Assembly: GCA_903927905.1 (NCBI GenBank)
Contig: CAIYOY010000383.1
Coordinates: 1 to 64,000 of the forward strand
Source: an uncultured Verrucomicrobiales bacterium
GTDB lineage: Bacteria > Verrucomicrobiota > Verrucomicrobiia > Limisphaerales > Palsa-1400
Direction: 5' to 3'
DNA length: 64,000 nt
Shown here: in pieces, positions 1 to 9,375 of the stretch
Layout: the number at the start of each line of letters is the position of its first letter
How positions within the stretch are numbered: the first letter of the stretch is position 1
Made by a program: the position numbers and the translations under genes
Notes under the pieces: generated by a model
Told to the model about the DNA's origin: nothing
The model's database searches: none
Seen by the model: only the letters and a program-made list of their open reading frames with translations

Positions 1-37
1 AATGGTAAAGATGCTTTGAATCACTCCACACCTTCTG

Positions 38-80
38 CCCGGCGACGCTGCTGCGGGTCACAGACCCGCGCTCCGGCCCC
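38..80. repeat. REP-like palindrome GCGGGTC-aca-GACCCGC
   Basis: 7-bp perfect stem at 53-59/63-69, followed by GCGCTCCGG; similar flank at 40790-40803. Confidence 0.5.
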
Positions 81-174
81 ACTGAAGTATGCTCCATTCT
101 TCAAAGTAGCCCACTACCCACTTTTATGTCCTCTTGCATATTGGCTGAAAAAGGGGTGATAATACCTCGCAGGC

Positions 175-1257
175 ATGGCTAGCCAAAACAAAATATTAAT
201 GCTGGATGACGACCAGGCATTGCTCGATCTCTATCAGGACATCCTGAAAGAATTACCGAGCAAGCCCGAAGTCATCATCTCCAATTCCGGCGCCCGCGCC
301 ATCGCCTTGCTTGAATCCGAACCCTTCACCCTTCTCATCACTGATCTTAAAATGCCGAAGATGGACGGCCTGCAAGTCCTTTCCATTGTCCGCCGTAAAT
401 TTCCCGAACTGCGCATCATCTGCCTGACCGGCGTCCTCGATGAAGAATACCGCTCCCGCGCCTACGCCATGGGCGTCGAGCTGTTCTGGCAAAAACCCAG
501 CAGCACCGAGGAAATGAACATGTTCAAGGATTGCGTCGAATCCCTGCTCGGCCGCGAAGCCGCCGGACTCGGGTTCCGCGGGGTGCAAAGCAAAAGCCTG
601 ATGGACCTCATCCAAATGGAATGCCTCGCCCAAAGCTCCGCCGTCCTCCGCATCACCCAGGGCGGCGTGGAAGGGAAAATCTGGATCTCGTCCGGCGATA
701 TAGTTGACGCCGCCGCCCACAACCTGACCGGTGAAGCCGCCTTCAAAGAAATTTTTTCGTGGAAGGGCGGTAATTTTGAGATCCTCCCGCATGAGCCTGA
801 TCGGCCCCGCACGATCATGACTTCGTCGCAAAATTTATTGCTGACCACTTCCCAGGAGATTGATGAAGCGCGCGGTGATCAAGCCCAGGTTCAAGCCAAC
901 GGCGAACCGACCGCCGCCGCCGCCGCTTCCGGCCTAGCGGCCCTGGCCCGTTTTGAAGGCGTCGAATTTGTCCTGACCACCACGGCCGACGGGAAAAAGG
1001 CGTCCGAATCATGGGGCTTGGAAAACGCCGGACCGGTGGCAGAATGGGTGCGTGAAGTTTACCCGCGATTGCGGTCTTTGGGGGAAAAACTGGAAGCGGG
1101 CGAGTTGAACAATGTCAAGGCCACCGGCCTGCAACGGCACCTGGCCATCACCGGCACGGCGGAAAATGCGTTGCTCTGCGTCGGATTTCGTCGCACTCTC
1201 GACGCTGACCAAGTGCAGCAGACCATGAAATTAATTTTTGCCAAATGGGCTTCGTAA
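175..1257 (+). CDS. Response regulator (REC) with DUF4388-like and C-terminal Roadblock/LC7-like region
   Basis: ILMLDDDQALLDLYQ...LLITDLKMPKMDGLQVL receiver motifs; middle region resembles DUF4388; LARFEGVEFVLTTTADGKKASESWG resembles Roadblock. Confidence 0.75.
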   Translation: MASQNKILMLDDDQALLDLYQDILKELPSKPEVIISNSGARAIALLESEPFTLLITDLKMPKMDGLQVLSIVRRKFPELRIICLTGVLDEEYRSRAYAMGVELFWQKPSSTEEMNMFKDCVESLLGREAAGLGFRGVQSKSLMDLIQMECLAQSSAVLRITQGGVEGKIWISSGDIVDAAAHNLTGEAAFKEIFSWKGGNFEILPHEPDRPRTIMTSSQNLLLTTSQEIDEARGDQAQVQANGEPTAAAAASGLAALARFEGVEFVLTTTADGKKASESWGLENAGPVAEWVREVYPRLRSLGEKLEAGELNNVKATGLQRHLAITGTAENALLCVGFRRTLDADQVQQTMKLIFAKWAS

Positions 1258-1556
1258 CAAAATATATTCGGAAAAACGAAAAGCCGAAGTTGAACCGCCT
1301 GCCCAGCGGGAGCTTCACCATTGACGGTGAGGGCAAGATCATCAGCTCAACCGTGGCCCAATCCGTTTCCCCCACGGTGCTCAAGGAGATCAGCCAGCAC
1401 ATTTTGGCCGTCTTCAAAGGGGCGCACGCGGCCAAGGTCCAATTTTCCGAACTGGTGGTCAACTACGAAGCTTTCAAAATCACCGCCCGCGAATTGCGCG
1501 GCGGCGCCATGATCTTTCTTTCGCCGAAAACTACCCAAACCATGCCCCAACTCTAA
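1245..1556 (+). CDS. Small Roadblock-like/hypothetical protein
   Basis: ORF overlapping upstream CDS by 13 bp; GSFTIDGEGKIISS...ELRGGAMIFLSP pattern. Confidence 0.55.
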   Translation: MGFVTKYIRKNEKPKLNRLPSGSFTIDGEGKIISSTVAQSVSPTVLKEISQHILAVFKGAHAAKVQFSELVVNYEAFKITARELRGGAMIFLSPKTTQTMPQL

Positions 1557-1562
1557 TGCCCT

Positions 1563-1958
1563 ATGTCTAACGCGAAACTGGACACGCTTGTCAACCAAAT
1601 GGAGAACTACCTGGAGTGCTTGAAGCAATTCAATCATTTCATTGCCGTGGCCCGCTCCAAAAAATTCACCGAGGAAGATGAAAACCAATTCCTTGAGGTC
1701 AAATCCGTCATCGTGCAAGAATTGGAGACCATCCTGGCCGCCTTCGAAGGCTGTTCGCGCGACGATGTCCACGGCCTGATCTCCGGCGCTCCCAGCCTCC
1801 GTTACCTGAGCGAAAGCAATGAAGGCGTCCTGCGCGGCGTGGAAAACCAGTGGCACAAAGTCTATGTCACCTTCCAGGCCATGCTCGGCCAGCTCAAAGT
1901 CAAACAGCGCGAACACGAGTCCAAGGGTTTCTTCTCCTCCATCTTCAAAAAGAAATAG
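1563..1958 (+). CDS. Hypothetical small helical protein
   Basis: ORF tightly packed between co-directional genes. Confidence 0.55.
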   Translation: MSNAKLDTLVNQMENYLECLKQFNHFIAVARSKKFTEEDENQFLEVKSVIVQELETILAAFEGCSRDDVHGLISGAPSLRYLSESNEGVLRGVENQWHKVYVTFQAMLGQLKVKQREHESKGFFSSIFKKK

Positions 1959-1961
1959 CCC

Positions 1962-2747
1962 ATGACTGACTGGTTGACGGCGACACTGTTGGGGATTGTT
2001 GAGGGCATCACCGAATTCATTCCTGTTTCTTCGACCGGCCATCTGTTGATCGCGGAAAAATGGCTCCCCCGGCAAAGCGATCTTTTCAACGTCGTCATCC
2101 AAAGCGGGGCCGTCGCCGCCGTGATCCCGCTTTTTTGGCCCCGCTTGCGCCAATTTATTTTCCAATGGCGCGAACCGGCCGTTTTTCAGATGATCCAGAA
2201 AGTTTTCGTCGCCTTCGCCCTGACCTGCGTCGGCGGTTATGTTCTGGAAAAGAAACACGTTAAACTGCCCGAACAACTCACGCCCGTGGCCATCGCGTTG
2301 CTGGTGGGGGGGATACTGTTTCTCCTCGTCGAATTTTGGCTGCGCGGCAAACCGGCGCGCAACGAAATCACCTGGACCATTGCCCTGGCGGTGGGCTTCG
2401 CCCAACTGCTGGCCGCCGTTTTCCCCGGCACCTCGCGTTCCGGCGCAACCATTTTGATTTCATTAGTCCTCGGCCTGGGCCGCCCGCTGGCGACCGAGTT
2501 TTCATTTCTGGTCGGCATCCCCACGATGTTCGCAGCGGGTTCCTTGAAAATCTTCAAAGCCTTTCATCATCCCGTCGTTCCAGTCCATGAAAATTGGACC
2601 AATCTGCTGATTGCCACCGTCGTCGCCGCCATCGTTTCCTTCATCGCAGTCAAATGGTTGCTGCGCTATGTCCAAACCCATTCCTTTGTCGGCTTCGGCT
2701 GGTACCGCATTGCCCTGGGTGTTTTGATTCTGGCGGCCTGGGTCTAA
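1962..2747 (+). CDS. uppP: Undecaprenyl-diphosphatase (BacA family)
   Basis: EGITEFIPVSSTGHLLI and PGTSRSGATI signature motifs. Confidence 0.93.
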   Translation: MTDWLTATLLGIVEGITEFIPVSSTGHLLIAEKWLPRQSDLFNVVIQSGAVAAVIPLFWPRLRQFIFQWREPAVFQMIQKVFVAFALTCVGGYVLEKKHVKLPEQLTPVAIALLVGGILFLLVEFWLRGKPARNEITWTIALAVGFAQLLAAVFPGTSRSGATILISLVLGLGRPLATEFSFLVGIPTMFAAGSLKIFKAFHHPVVPVHENWTNLLIATVVAAIVSFIAVKWLLRYVQTHSFVGFGWYRIALGVLILAAWV

Positions 2748-3742
2748 TTACCTTTGGCCCAAGCCAAACCATCCGTTCCCGGCCCGGTCTTGATCAACTT
2801 GGCCACCTTCCAGTTCTTCGTGTCAATCACCACCACTTGCTGGCTGGCATCGCAGGAAACATAGGCTTCGCCGCCGTCGGGCCGGACAATCACTTCCTGC
2901 GGAGTCTTCGGCACATCAATGGTTGCTGCCATTTTCATCGCCGCCAAATCAATCACGCCCACCTTGTTCAACTTGATCAGCACGACCAACAAATGTTTGC
3001 CGTCCGGCGTCGCTGCCGTGCCGTAACCGATGCCGGGCATTTCAATCCGGTTCGCCACTTTCCGAGTGGCGGTATCCACCACCACCAATTCCGGTTTGGT
3101 TTGGTCGGAGGTAAAGGCCCAGCGATCATCCACCGACAGCGAAATCCGTTGCGTCTTCGGCGCGATCGGGATCACCGCCAAAACCTTCTTCGCCGCAATA
3201 TCAATCACCGACATCGTTCCCGGTCCGACATTGGCCGTGTAAGCAAAACGGTTGTCGCTGGAAATCGCGAACATGTGCGATTCGGTTTGCTCCGTCGGCA
3301 GCGCGCCCAGAACTTTCAAGGTTTTCGGATCAATCACCGAAATGGAGTTTTCGATTTCCGTGCCGACGTAGAGCAGATGATCTTTCGGCCCGAAGACCGC
3401 GCAATGCGGACGAACGCCTTTCCCGAAATCCACCGTCCCGACGATCTTATGCGCCGCGATATCAATCACCCGGACCAATTGCCCATCCGTCCCCGGTTTG
3501 CCCACGCCGGCATTCCCATAAATCGGCACATACGCGAGCTTGCCGTCCGGCGACGCCACCACTTCATGCCCGGTCACGCCATCCTCTTCCACCGTGGCGA
3601 TGACCTGGCCCGCGATGGGGTCAACGATGGCAAGCGTGTGGTTGCCTTTATTGGCCACGAGTAAATAACCGGACGAATCCATGGCCGAAGTTTGCCGGGC
3701 CAGCCCTGCCGCCAGCAACAAAATAGAGAAGGTCAATTTCAT
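2744..3742 (-). CDS. Secreted YVTN-family beta-propeller protein
   Basis: Signal peptide MKLTFSILLLAAGLA; repeated VxVIDxxxxKVxxxI / YVxNxxxxTxSVID repeats. Confidence 0.8.
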   Translation of the reverse strand: MKLTFSILLLAAGLARQTSAMDSSGYLLVANKGNHTLAIVDPIAGQVIATVEEDGVTGHEVVASPDGKLAYVPIYGNAGVGKPGTDGQLVRVIDIAAHKIVGTVDFGKGVRPHCAVFGPKDHLLYVGTEIENSISVIDPKTLKVLGALPTEQTESHMFAISSDNRFAYTANVGPGTMSVIDIAAKKVLAVIPIAPKTQRISLSVDDRWAFTSDQTKPELVVVDTATRKVANRIEMPGIGYGTAATPDGKHLLVVLIKLNKVGVIDLAAMKMAATIDVPKTPQEVIVRPDGGEAYVSCDASQQVVVIDTKNWKVAKLIKTGPGTDGLAWAKGN

Positions 3743-4014
3743 ATCTGAAACAATTGACCGGAGGGAAATAGAAGTCAAAGCGAACTGCGTGAACGGGTGC
3801 AAATAAAAGTGATGGTCCGTACTGACGCTCGTCAGCCCATTCCATATTGACCTTAACTTTTAATCGCCCCCGTTCTGGCGATGGGAATGGACAAGGAATA
3901 AACAAGCCTTTAACCTAAAACGAAACCCAGCTTTTATTCGAGGACTGGCATGAACGCCTGAACAATGGGGATAACGTTGGGCTGTCGCTGCTCTCCGATA
4001 GATCAGCTATTTGC

Positions 4015-6954
4015 ATGAATATAAACTCGTTCATTTCAACTGCTCGGAATTTTTTCCGTTGTCGCTTCACGGTCGGTTTACTCCTGTGGGTCACGTTTGT
4101 TCGGGCCGAGGCGGCGCCGAGTCCAGCTCCAGCCAAATCCGCCATCACCTCCCCGCCAGTTTCACCCACAGAGTCGCTCGCAAAAATCCATTTGCCGCCG
4201 GGCTTCTCCGCCGATCTCGTCGCCGCCGAACCGTTGCTCGAATCACCAGTCGCGATTGATTGGGACGATCGCGGGCGGTTGTGGGTCGTGGAAATGGTGG
4301 ATTATCCGATGGGCATGGATGGCAAACAAAAACCCGGCGGTCGCATCCGCGTATTGGAAGATACCAAAGGCACCGGACACTACGACAAGTCCACCATTTT
4401 CGCCGACGGCCTCAATTTCCCCACCGGCCTGCTCGTTTGGCGCGATGGCGTCCTCGTCACCGCCGCGCCGGATATTCTTTTTCTCAAAGACACCGATGGC
4501 GATGGCAAGGCCGATGTCAAACAGGTGTTGCTCACCGGTTTTTCCCAGGGCAACCAGCAGCTTCGCGTTAATGGCTTGCGCTGGGGACTCGATAACTGGG
4601 TGTATTGCGCCAGCGGTTCGCATGACAGCGGTTACGGCAACGAAACCAAAATCAAATCGCTCTTGACCGGCAAAGGCTACGCGCTGGGCAATCACGATTT
4701 TCGTTTCCGACCGGACACGGGCGAGGTGATCGCCGAGACCGGACCGTCGCAATTCGGGCGCAACCCGGATGATTGGGGTTATTGGTTTGGCGAGATGAAT
4801 TCGTGGCCCATCTGGCATTACGTTTTGCAGGATCGTTACATCAGCCGCAATCCGTATGTTCCTGCGCCCGATCCCGAGCACCAGATCGTCACGCCCAAAA
4901 ATCCGCCGGTCTATCCCGCGAGCAAACAGGAAAAGCGCTATCACAGTTTCACCGACGCAGGACATTTTACCTCCGCATGTTCCGCCACCATTTACCGTGA
5001 CGAACTCCTTTTCGGCCCCGGCCCGAATCGACACGCCTTCACCTGCGAACCGTTTTCCAACCTCGTGCAACACAACATCGTCACGGATGAAGGCGTGACC
5101 TTCACCTCACATCGCGATCCGAAAGAGAAAACGGATTTCTTCGCCAGTGAAGATCGCTGGTGCCGCCCGGTGATGACACGCACCGGTCCTGACGGCGCGC
5201 TCTGGGTGGTGGACATGTACCGCTACATCATTGAGCATCCCGAGTGGCTGCCGGCCGAAGGACGCGCGGAACTGATGCCGCATTACCGTCTGGGCCAGGA
5301 ACGCGGTCGCATCTATCGCGTTTTCCCCGGTCAACAGCCACCAGCCATCCCTCGCCAACTAGGCCAACTCTCCGCCGCAGAACTAGTCAATGCGCTTGAC
5401 TCCAGCAACGGCTGGCAGCGCGACAAGGCGCAGATGATGCTTTTCTGGAAACACGATCTCAGCGTCGGGCCGCTCCTCGTCAAGATGGCCATGGCAAGCA
5501 AGAATCCCATGGCGCGGCTCCATTCACTTTGGACGCTGGACGGGTTGTGCATACTAGAACCCGATTTAATCGAGCGCGCGCTGGCCGATCCGCATCCGGC
5601 GGTGCGCATCAACGCGCTGCGACTCGCAGAGTCGCGCTCCGGGCCGAACGTCATTAAAGCGGCCGTTCGACTGATGAACGACAAAGATCCGAAAGTCCGC
5701 CTGCAACTCGCCTGTTCGTTGGGCGAATGGACCGACCCGCGCGCCGGAGCCGCGCTCGCGCGTCTCGCCGTGACCGATCACGACGACAAATACATGCTCG
5801 CCGCCATCATGAGTTCCGCCGTGCCGCACAGCGCCGCGCTGGTGGATGCGGCGATTTCCGTGGGCGGAGCGCTTTCTGAACAGGTGGTGAGTCTGGCCCT
5901 GGGTCTGAATCAGCGCGATGCTCTTGCTCGATTATTGACACCCACACTCATCGCCACGGACGGGAAATTCACCGCCGCGCAAATGGATGCCTTCAGCCAA
6001 TTCCTCGACCGCCTGACCCGGCGCAAAACTTCCCTCGCGGAAATGAGCAAAGACAAAGACCTGCTCACCGATATTTTAGCCAAGGCCAGCAGTCTGTTCG
6101 AATTCGCCAGGACGGACAAATCGCTCTCCGCCGTCGGATTAATGGCCCGCGACCCGGATCACCGGGTGGAAACGGTGACCGCGCTGGCCACGATGATCAC
6201 CCCGCAAACTCCGAGCGAAATCCAGGCCGCCGCCGTTCACGATCTCGCCGTCACCGGCGATGATAAAGTTCCCGACCTGCTGCTGGCCGCGTGGCCCGGC
6301 TTCGGCGCAGAAACCCGTCTCGCGGTGTTGGATGAATTATTGGGCCGCGAGCCGTGGGCCTTTGCGTTGGTGCAAAACATTGCCGACGGAAAAATCGGCG
6401 CCAGTTCTTTCGACGCCAGCCGTCGCGGGCGATTGATGCGTTATCCCTCGCCCCGGGTGAAGGAACTGGCCAAGACCGCGTTCAAAGCCACCACCTCACG
6501 CGCCACCGTCATGGCCGATTTCCAACCGGCCCTCGCGCTCACCGGCGATTCGCTCCGTGGCCGCGCCGTCTTCGCCAAACTCTGCGTCTCCTGTCACAAA
6601 CTCGCGGGCCTCGGCAACGAAGTCGGCCCCAACCTCCAGTCCGTCGCCAACCATCCCTCGGAAAAATTGCTCGTCTCCATCCTTGATCCGAACGCGAGCA
6701 TCGAGCCGGGTTACGTCGCCTATTCCTGCAAACTGACCGACGACGAAGAACTCTACGGCATCATCGCCGCCGAAACCGGCAACAGCCTGCTCTTCAAAAT
6801 GGCCGACGGAAAATCGCGCACCCTCCTGCGCTCCGACATCGCGTCGCTCCGCAGCTCAAATCTGTCTCTCATGCCGGAAGGGTTGGAAGCTGGTTTGAGC
6901 AAGCAGGATTTGGCTGATTTGATTCATTTTCTGCAAAGTCCAATACAGCCTTGA
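4015..6954 (+). CDS. PVC-type membrane-bound dehydrogenase with HEAT repeats and C-terminal cytochrome c (CVSCH)
   Basis: HLPPGFSADLVAAEPLLESPVAIDWDDRGRLWVVE N-terminal domain; HEAT-like middle; LCVSCHKLAGLGNEVGPNL haem motif. Confidence 0.85.
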   Translation: MNINSFISTARNFFRCRFTVGLLLWVTFVRAEAAPSPAPAKSAITSPPVSPTESLAKIHLPPGFSADLVAAEPLLESPVAIDWDDRGRLWVVEMVDYPMGMDGKQKPGGRIRVLEDTKGTGHYDKSTIFADGLNFPTGLLVWRDGVLVTAAPDILFLKDTDGDGKADVKQVLLTGFSQGNQQLRVNGLRWGLDNWVYCASGSHDSGYGNETKIKSLLTGKGYALGNHDFRFRPDTGEVIAETGPSQFGRNPDDWGYWFGEMNSWPIWHYVLQDRYISRNPYVPAPDPEHQIVTPKNPPVYPASKQEKRYHSFTDAGHFTSACSATIYRDELLFGPGPNRHAFTCEPFSNLVQHNIVTDEGVTFTSHRDPKEKTDFFASEDRWCRPVMTRTGPDGALWVVDMYRYIIEHPEWLPAEGRAELMPHYRLGQERGRIYRVFPGQQPPAIPRQLGQLSAAELVNALDSSNGWQRDKAQMMLFWKHDLSVGPLLVKMAMASKNPMARLHSLWTLDGLCILEPDLIERALADPHPAVRINALRLAESRSGPNVIKAAVRLMNDKDPKVRLQLACSLGEWTDPRAGAALARLAVTDHDDKYMLAAIMSSAVPHSAALVDAAISVGGALSEQVVSLALGLNQRDALARLLTPTLIATDGKFTAAQMDAFSQFLDRLTRRKTSLAEMSKDKDLLTDILAKASSLFEFARTDKSLSAVGLMARDPDHRVETVTALATMITPQTPSEIQAAAVHDLAVTGDDKVPDLLLAAWPGFGAETRLAVLDELLGREPWAFALVQNIADGKIGASSFDASRRGRLMRYPSPRVKELAKTAFKATTSRATVMADFQPALALTGDSLRGRAVFAKLCVSCHKLAGLGNEVGPNLQSVANHPSEKLLVSILDPNASIEPGYVAYSCKLTDDEELYGIIAAETGNSLLFKMADGKSRTLLRSDIASLRSSNLSLMPEGLEAGLSKQDLADLIHFLQSPIQP

Positions 6955-7048
6955 TAACGGGTCAGGGAAATTTTAATATACACGCAAGTGACAGGCGCGT
7001 CCGAAGGGGCGGCAACGGATCAGTAGTCTGAATTTAAAAACCAAGCCA

Positions 7049-9313
7049 ATGAAAGGGTCTGGCATAAAGATGCAATGGAAACGTTTCGAAAAAACGTTTG
7101 CTTGGATATTGTTACTGACAGCCGCGCTTTGGTCACCGTGCGCTCACGCGCAACTGGTGGCTGACGGCCAGACAAATATATTGGATGGAACAACGGTCAC
7201 CTTGACCAAGGTGATCGCCGTTGGCACCAACGGCACCCTCACTCGATTGATTCTGACCAACGGAGCCACGATCATCAGCAGCAACGTGACCGAAATCATC
7301 GGTTATAACCAGTCTGCTAAAACAAACAGGGTCGTTGTCAGCGGCCCCGGTTCGGCCTGGACAGGAATAAGCAATTTTTTTGTTGGCCTGAATGGTTCTT
7401 TCAATGAATTGGATATTCTTGATGGCGGACTCGTCTCTGATGCATCGGGATATTTGGGTTATAATACACCGAGCAGCAACAACCTTGCCTTGATATCAGG
7501 AACCGGTTCTGTGTGGTCGAACAGCGCCCTTTTTGGATTGGGGTATGGCGGGAGCCGCAACCAGATAATCGTCACCAACGGAGGGACATTTTATGGTGGA
7601 AGCTCGACCAATAATGGCACCAGCAACATGTCCGGCACTAACACCGTTACCATCACCGGCACCAACTCGAGTTGGATCGGAGGAAATGGCTTGTCCACGT
7701 TTGGGCAAGGAGGAACTCAATTATTGATCAAAAATGGCGGCTTATTGAACCTCTCTGCCAGGACGTTGGAGATTGGTCCTTCCACATCCCCCGATTATCT
7801 CACAGTGGCCGATCCCGGATCTTTGCTTCTATGCCGACAATTTCTTATAGACACTTTAAGCCCAAGCAATCAGTGCGTAATCAGCAACGGAGCAACGCTC
7901 CGGATAGCCACTTCCAATGGTCCTGCGTGGGCGGATATTCAGGGCACGGGCACCAAAGTAACTGTCACCGGAGCAGGATCTGTTTGGACCAATGATTACG
8001 ATATGAATTTTGGTGACGTTTCCAACGTCCTCCTCATCGCCAATGGCGGGAGGGTTTTTGATCGAAATGCCTCTATTTTATCCACCACTCACGTGACCGT
8101 ATCCGGGACCAATTCCCTCTGGAATAATGCGGGCCAATTGCAACTCTGGTCTCCTTATTTGCAACTATTCATCACCAATGGCGGAAATATGATCGATAAT
8201 TCCTGCTACATGGGGCTGGGCAATGATTTAGACAATTGTTATGCGCTGGTTACCGGGGGTGGTTCCGTCTGGAGCAATCAGACCTTTTTGGACGTAGGAG
8301 GGCAATTGGTTATATCCAATTCCGGCACACTGGTGGCGCAAAATTTGACCCTTCAAAACGACAGCACTTACAACAGCAATTACGTTACGGTGACCGGAGG
8401 CAATTTAATCGTGACGAACAACAACTCCGGAAATCTCTATGTTCAAGGTGGAACCCTGACCCTTAGCTCAGGATTGATCCAATGCGACACGCTTTCATTA
8501 AGCAATAGCAACTCGGGCAGATTCATTTTCAATGCTGGAACAGTGCTGGCTCATAATTTCATTTATCGCAACATGACCAACATGGTCGTTGGCAACGGCA
8601 CCAACGCGGCCACCCTCAATCTCACTGCGGCTGGCGGCAGTGGGGGGAGTCACCAATTTCTCAGCGGCCTGTTTGTTTCAAGCAACGCCCTATTGACCGG
8701 AGTGGGCACGATCAATGGGAATATTTATATCAGAGCAGGCGGAACGTTTTCTCCCGGCACCACAGACATCCTTTCACTGACGGCCAGCAATGGATTGGTC
8801 TTGAGCAACGGCAGCTTCACGCTTCTCGGATTGAAACCGGGCACCAGCCAAAATTATCACGTGGATGGACTGACGAATGTGGTTTTTGGCGGCACGTTGC
8901 AATTGACCAATCTTGACGGGGGGGCCTATGGCGACGGCTTGAGTTTTGCGCTTTTCAATTCGACCCATTATTCCGGTGGTTTTAGTAATATCATCCCGTC
9001 GAATCCCGCTCCCGGACTTCGTTGGGACACAAATGAGCTGGCCGTGGATGGCACGCTGCGGATTTTTTCCACCAATACCCCCAGTCCGCACATCACTGGC
9101 ACAGCCCAATCCAATGGGAATGTCGTGATCTCTGCCTCCGGTGGCATTTCTTACGACCCGTGCTACCTGTTGACGAGTACCAATGTCGGCGCCCCAATCT
9201 CCAATTGGACCTGCATCGCCACAAATGCCTTCACCACGAACGGCGTCATCAGTTTTACCAACCTGATCAATATTGGAGTGCCTTCAAGTTTCTATCAACT
9301 CAAGGTCAATTGA
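7049..9313 (+). CDS. Secreted beta-helix protein with T5SS/PEP-CTERM-type repeats
   Basis: Signal peptide; repeated V(S/T)GxGSxWxxxxxxxVG...LxIxNGGxxxD; C-terminus SSFYQLKVN. Confidence 0.65.
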   Translation: MKGSGIKMQWKRFEKTFAWILLLTAALWSPCAHAQLVADGQTNILDGTTVTLTKVIAVGTNGTLTRLILTNGATIISSNVTEIIGYNQSAKTNRVVVSGPGSAWTGISNFFVGLNGSFNELDILDGGLVSDASGYLGYNTPSSNNLALISGTGSVWSNSALFGLGYGGSRNQIIVTNGGTFYGGSSTNNGTSNMSGTNTVTITGTNSSWIGGNGLSTFGQGGTQLLIKNGGLLNLSARTLEIGPSTSPDYLTVADPGSLLLCRQFLIDTLSPSNQCVISNGATLRIATSNGPAWADIQGTGTKVTVTGAGSVWTNDYDMNFGDVSNVLLIANGGRVFDRNASILSTTHVTVSGTNSLWNNAGQLQLWSPYLQLFITNGGNMIDNSCYMGLGNDLDNCYALVTGGGSVWSNQTFLDVGGQLVISNSGTLVAQNLTLQNDSTYNSNYVTVTGGNLIVTNNNSGNLYVQGGTLTLSSGLIQCDTLSLSNSNSGRFIFNAGTVLAHNFIYRNMTNMVVGNGTNAATLNLTAAGGSGGSHQFLSGLFVSSNALLTGVGTINGNIYIRAGGTFSPGTTDILSLTASNGLVLSNGSFTLLGLKPGTSQNYHVDGLTNVVFGGTLQLTNLDGGAYGDGLSFALFNSTHYSGGFSNIIPSNPAPGLRWDTNELAVDGTLRIFSTNTPSPHITGTAQSNGNVVISASGGISYDPCYLLTSTNVGAPISNWTCIATNAFTTNGVISFTNLINIGVPSSFYQLKVN

Positions 9314-9375
9314 TCGGCCCTGATTCAAAACTCTGCACCAAATAATCCTGTCTGCGAATCTGTTTCCGGGTTACA

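Noticed and set aside
1347-2405. 352-aa minus-strand ORF
   Set aside because: Spans antisense of three tightly packed plus-strand genes including uppP; composition typical of shadow ORF.
2741-2750. Overlapping convergent stop codons (uppP / YVTN gene)
   Set aside because: Compact genome organisation, also at 62864-62867; not unusual.
2594-3664. 356-aa plus-strand ORF
   Set aside because: Antisense of the YVTN propeller protein; Arg/His-rich shadow composition.
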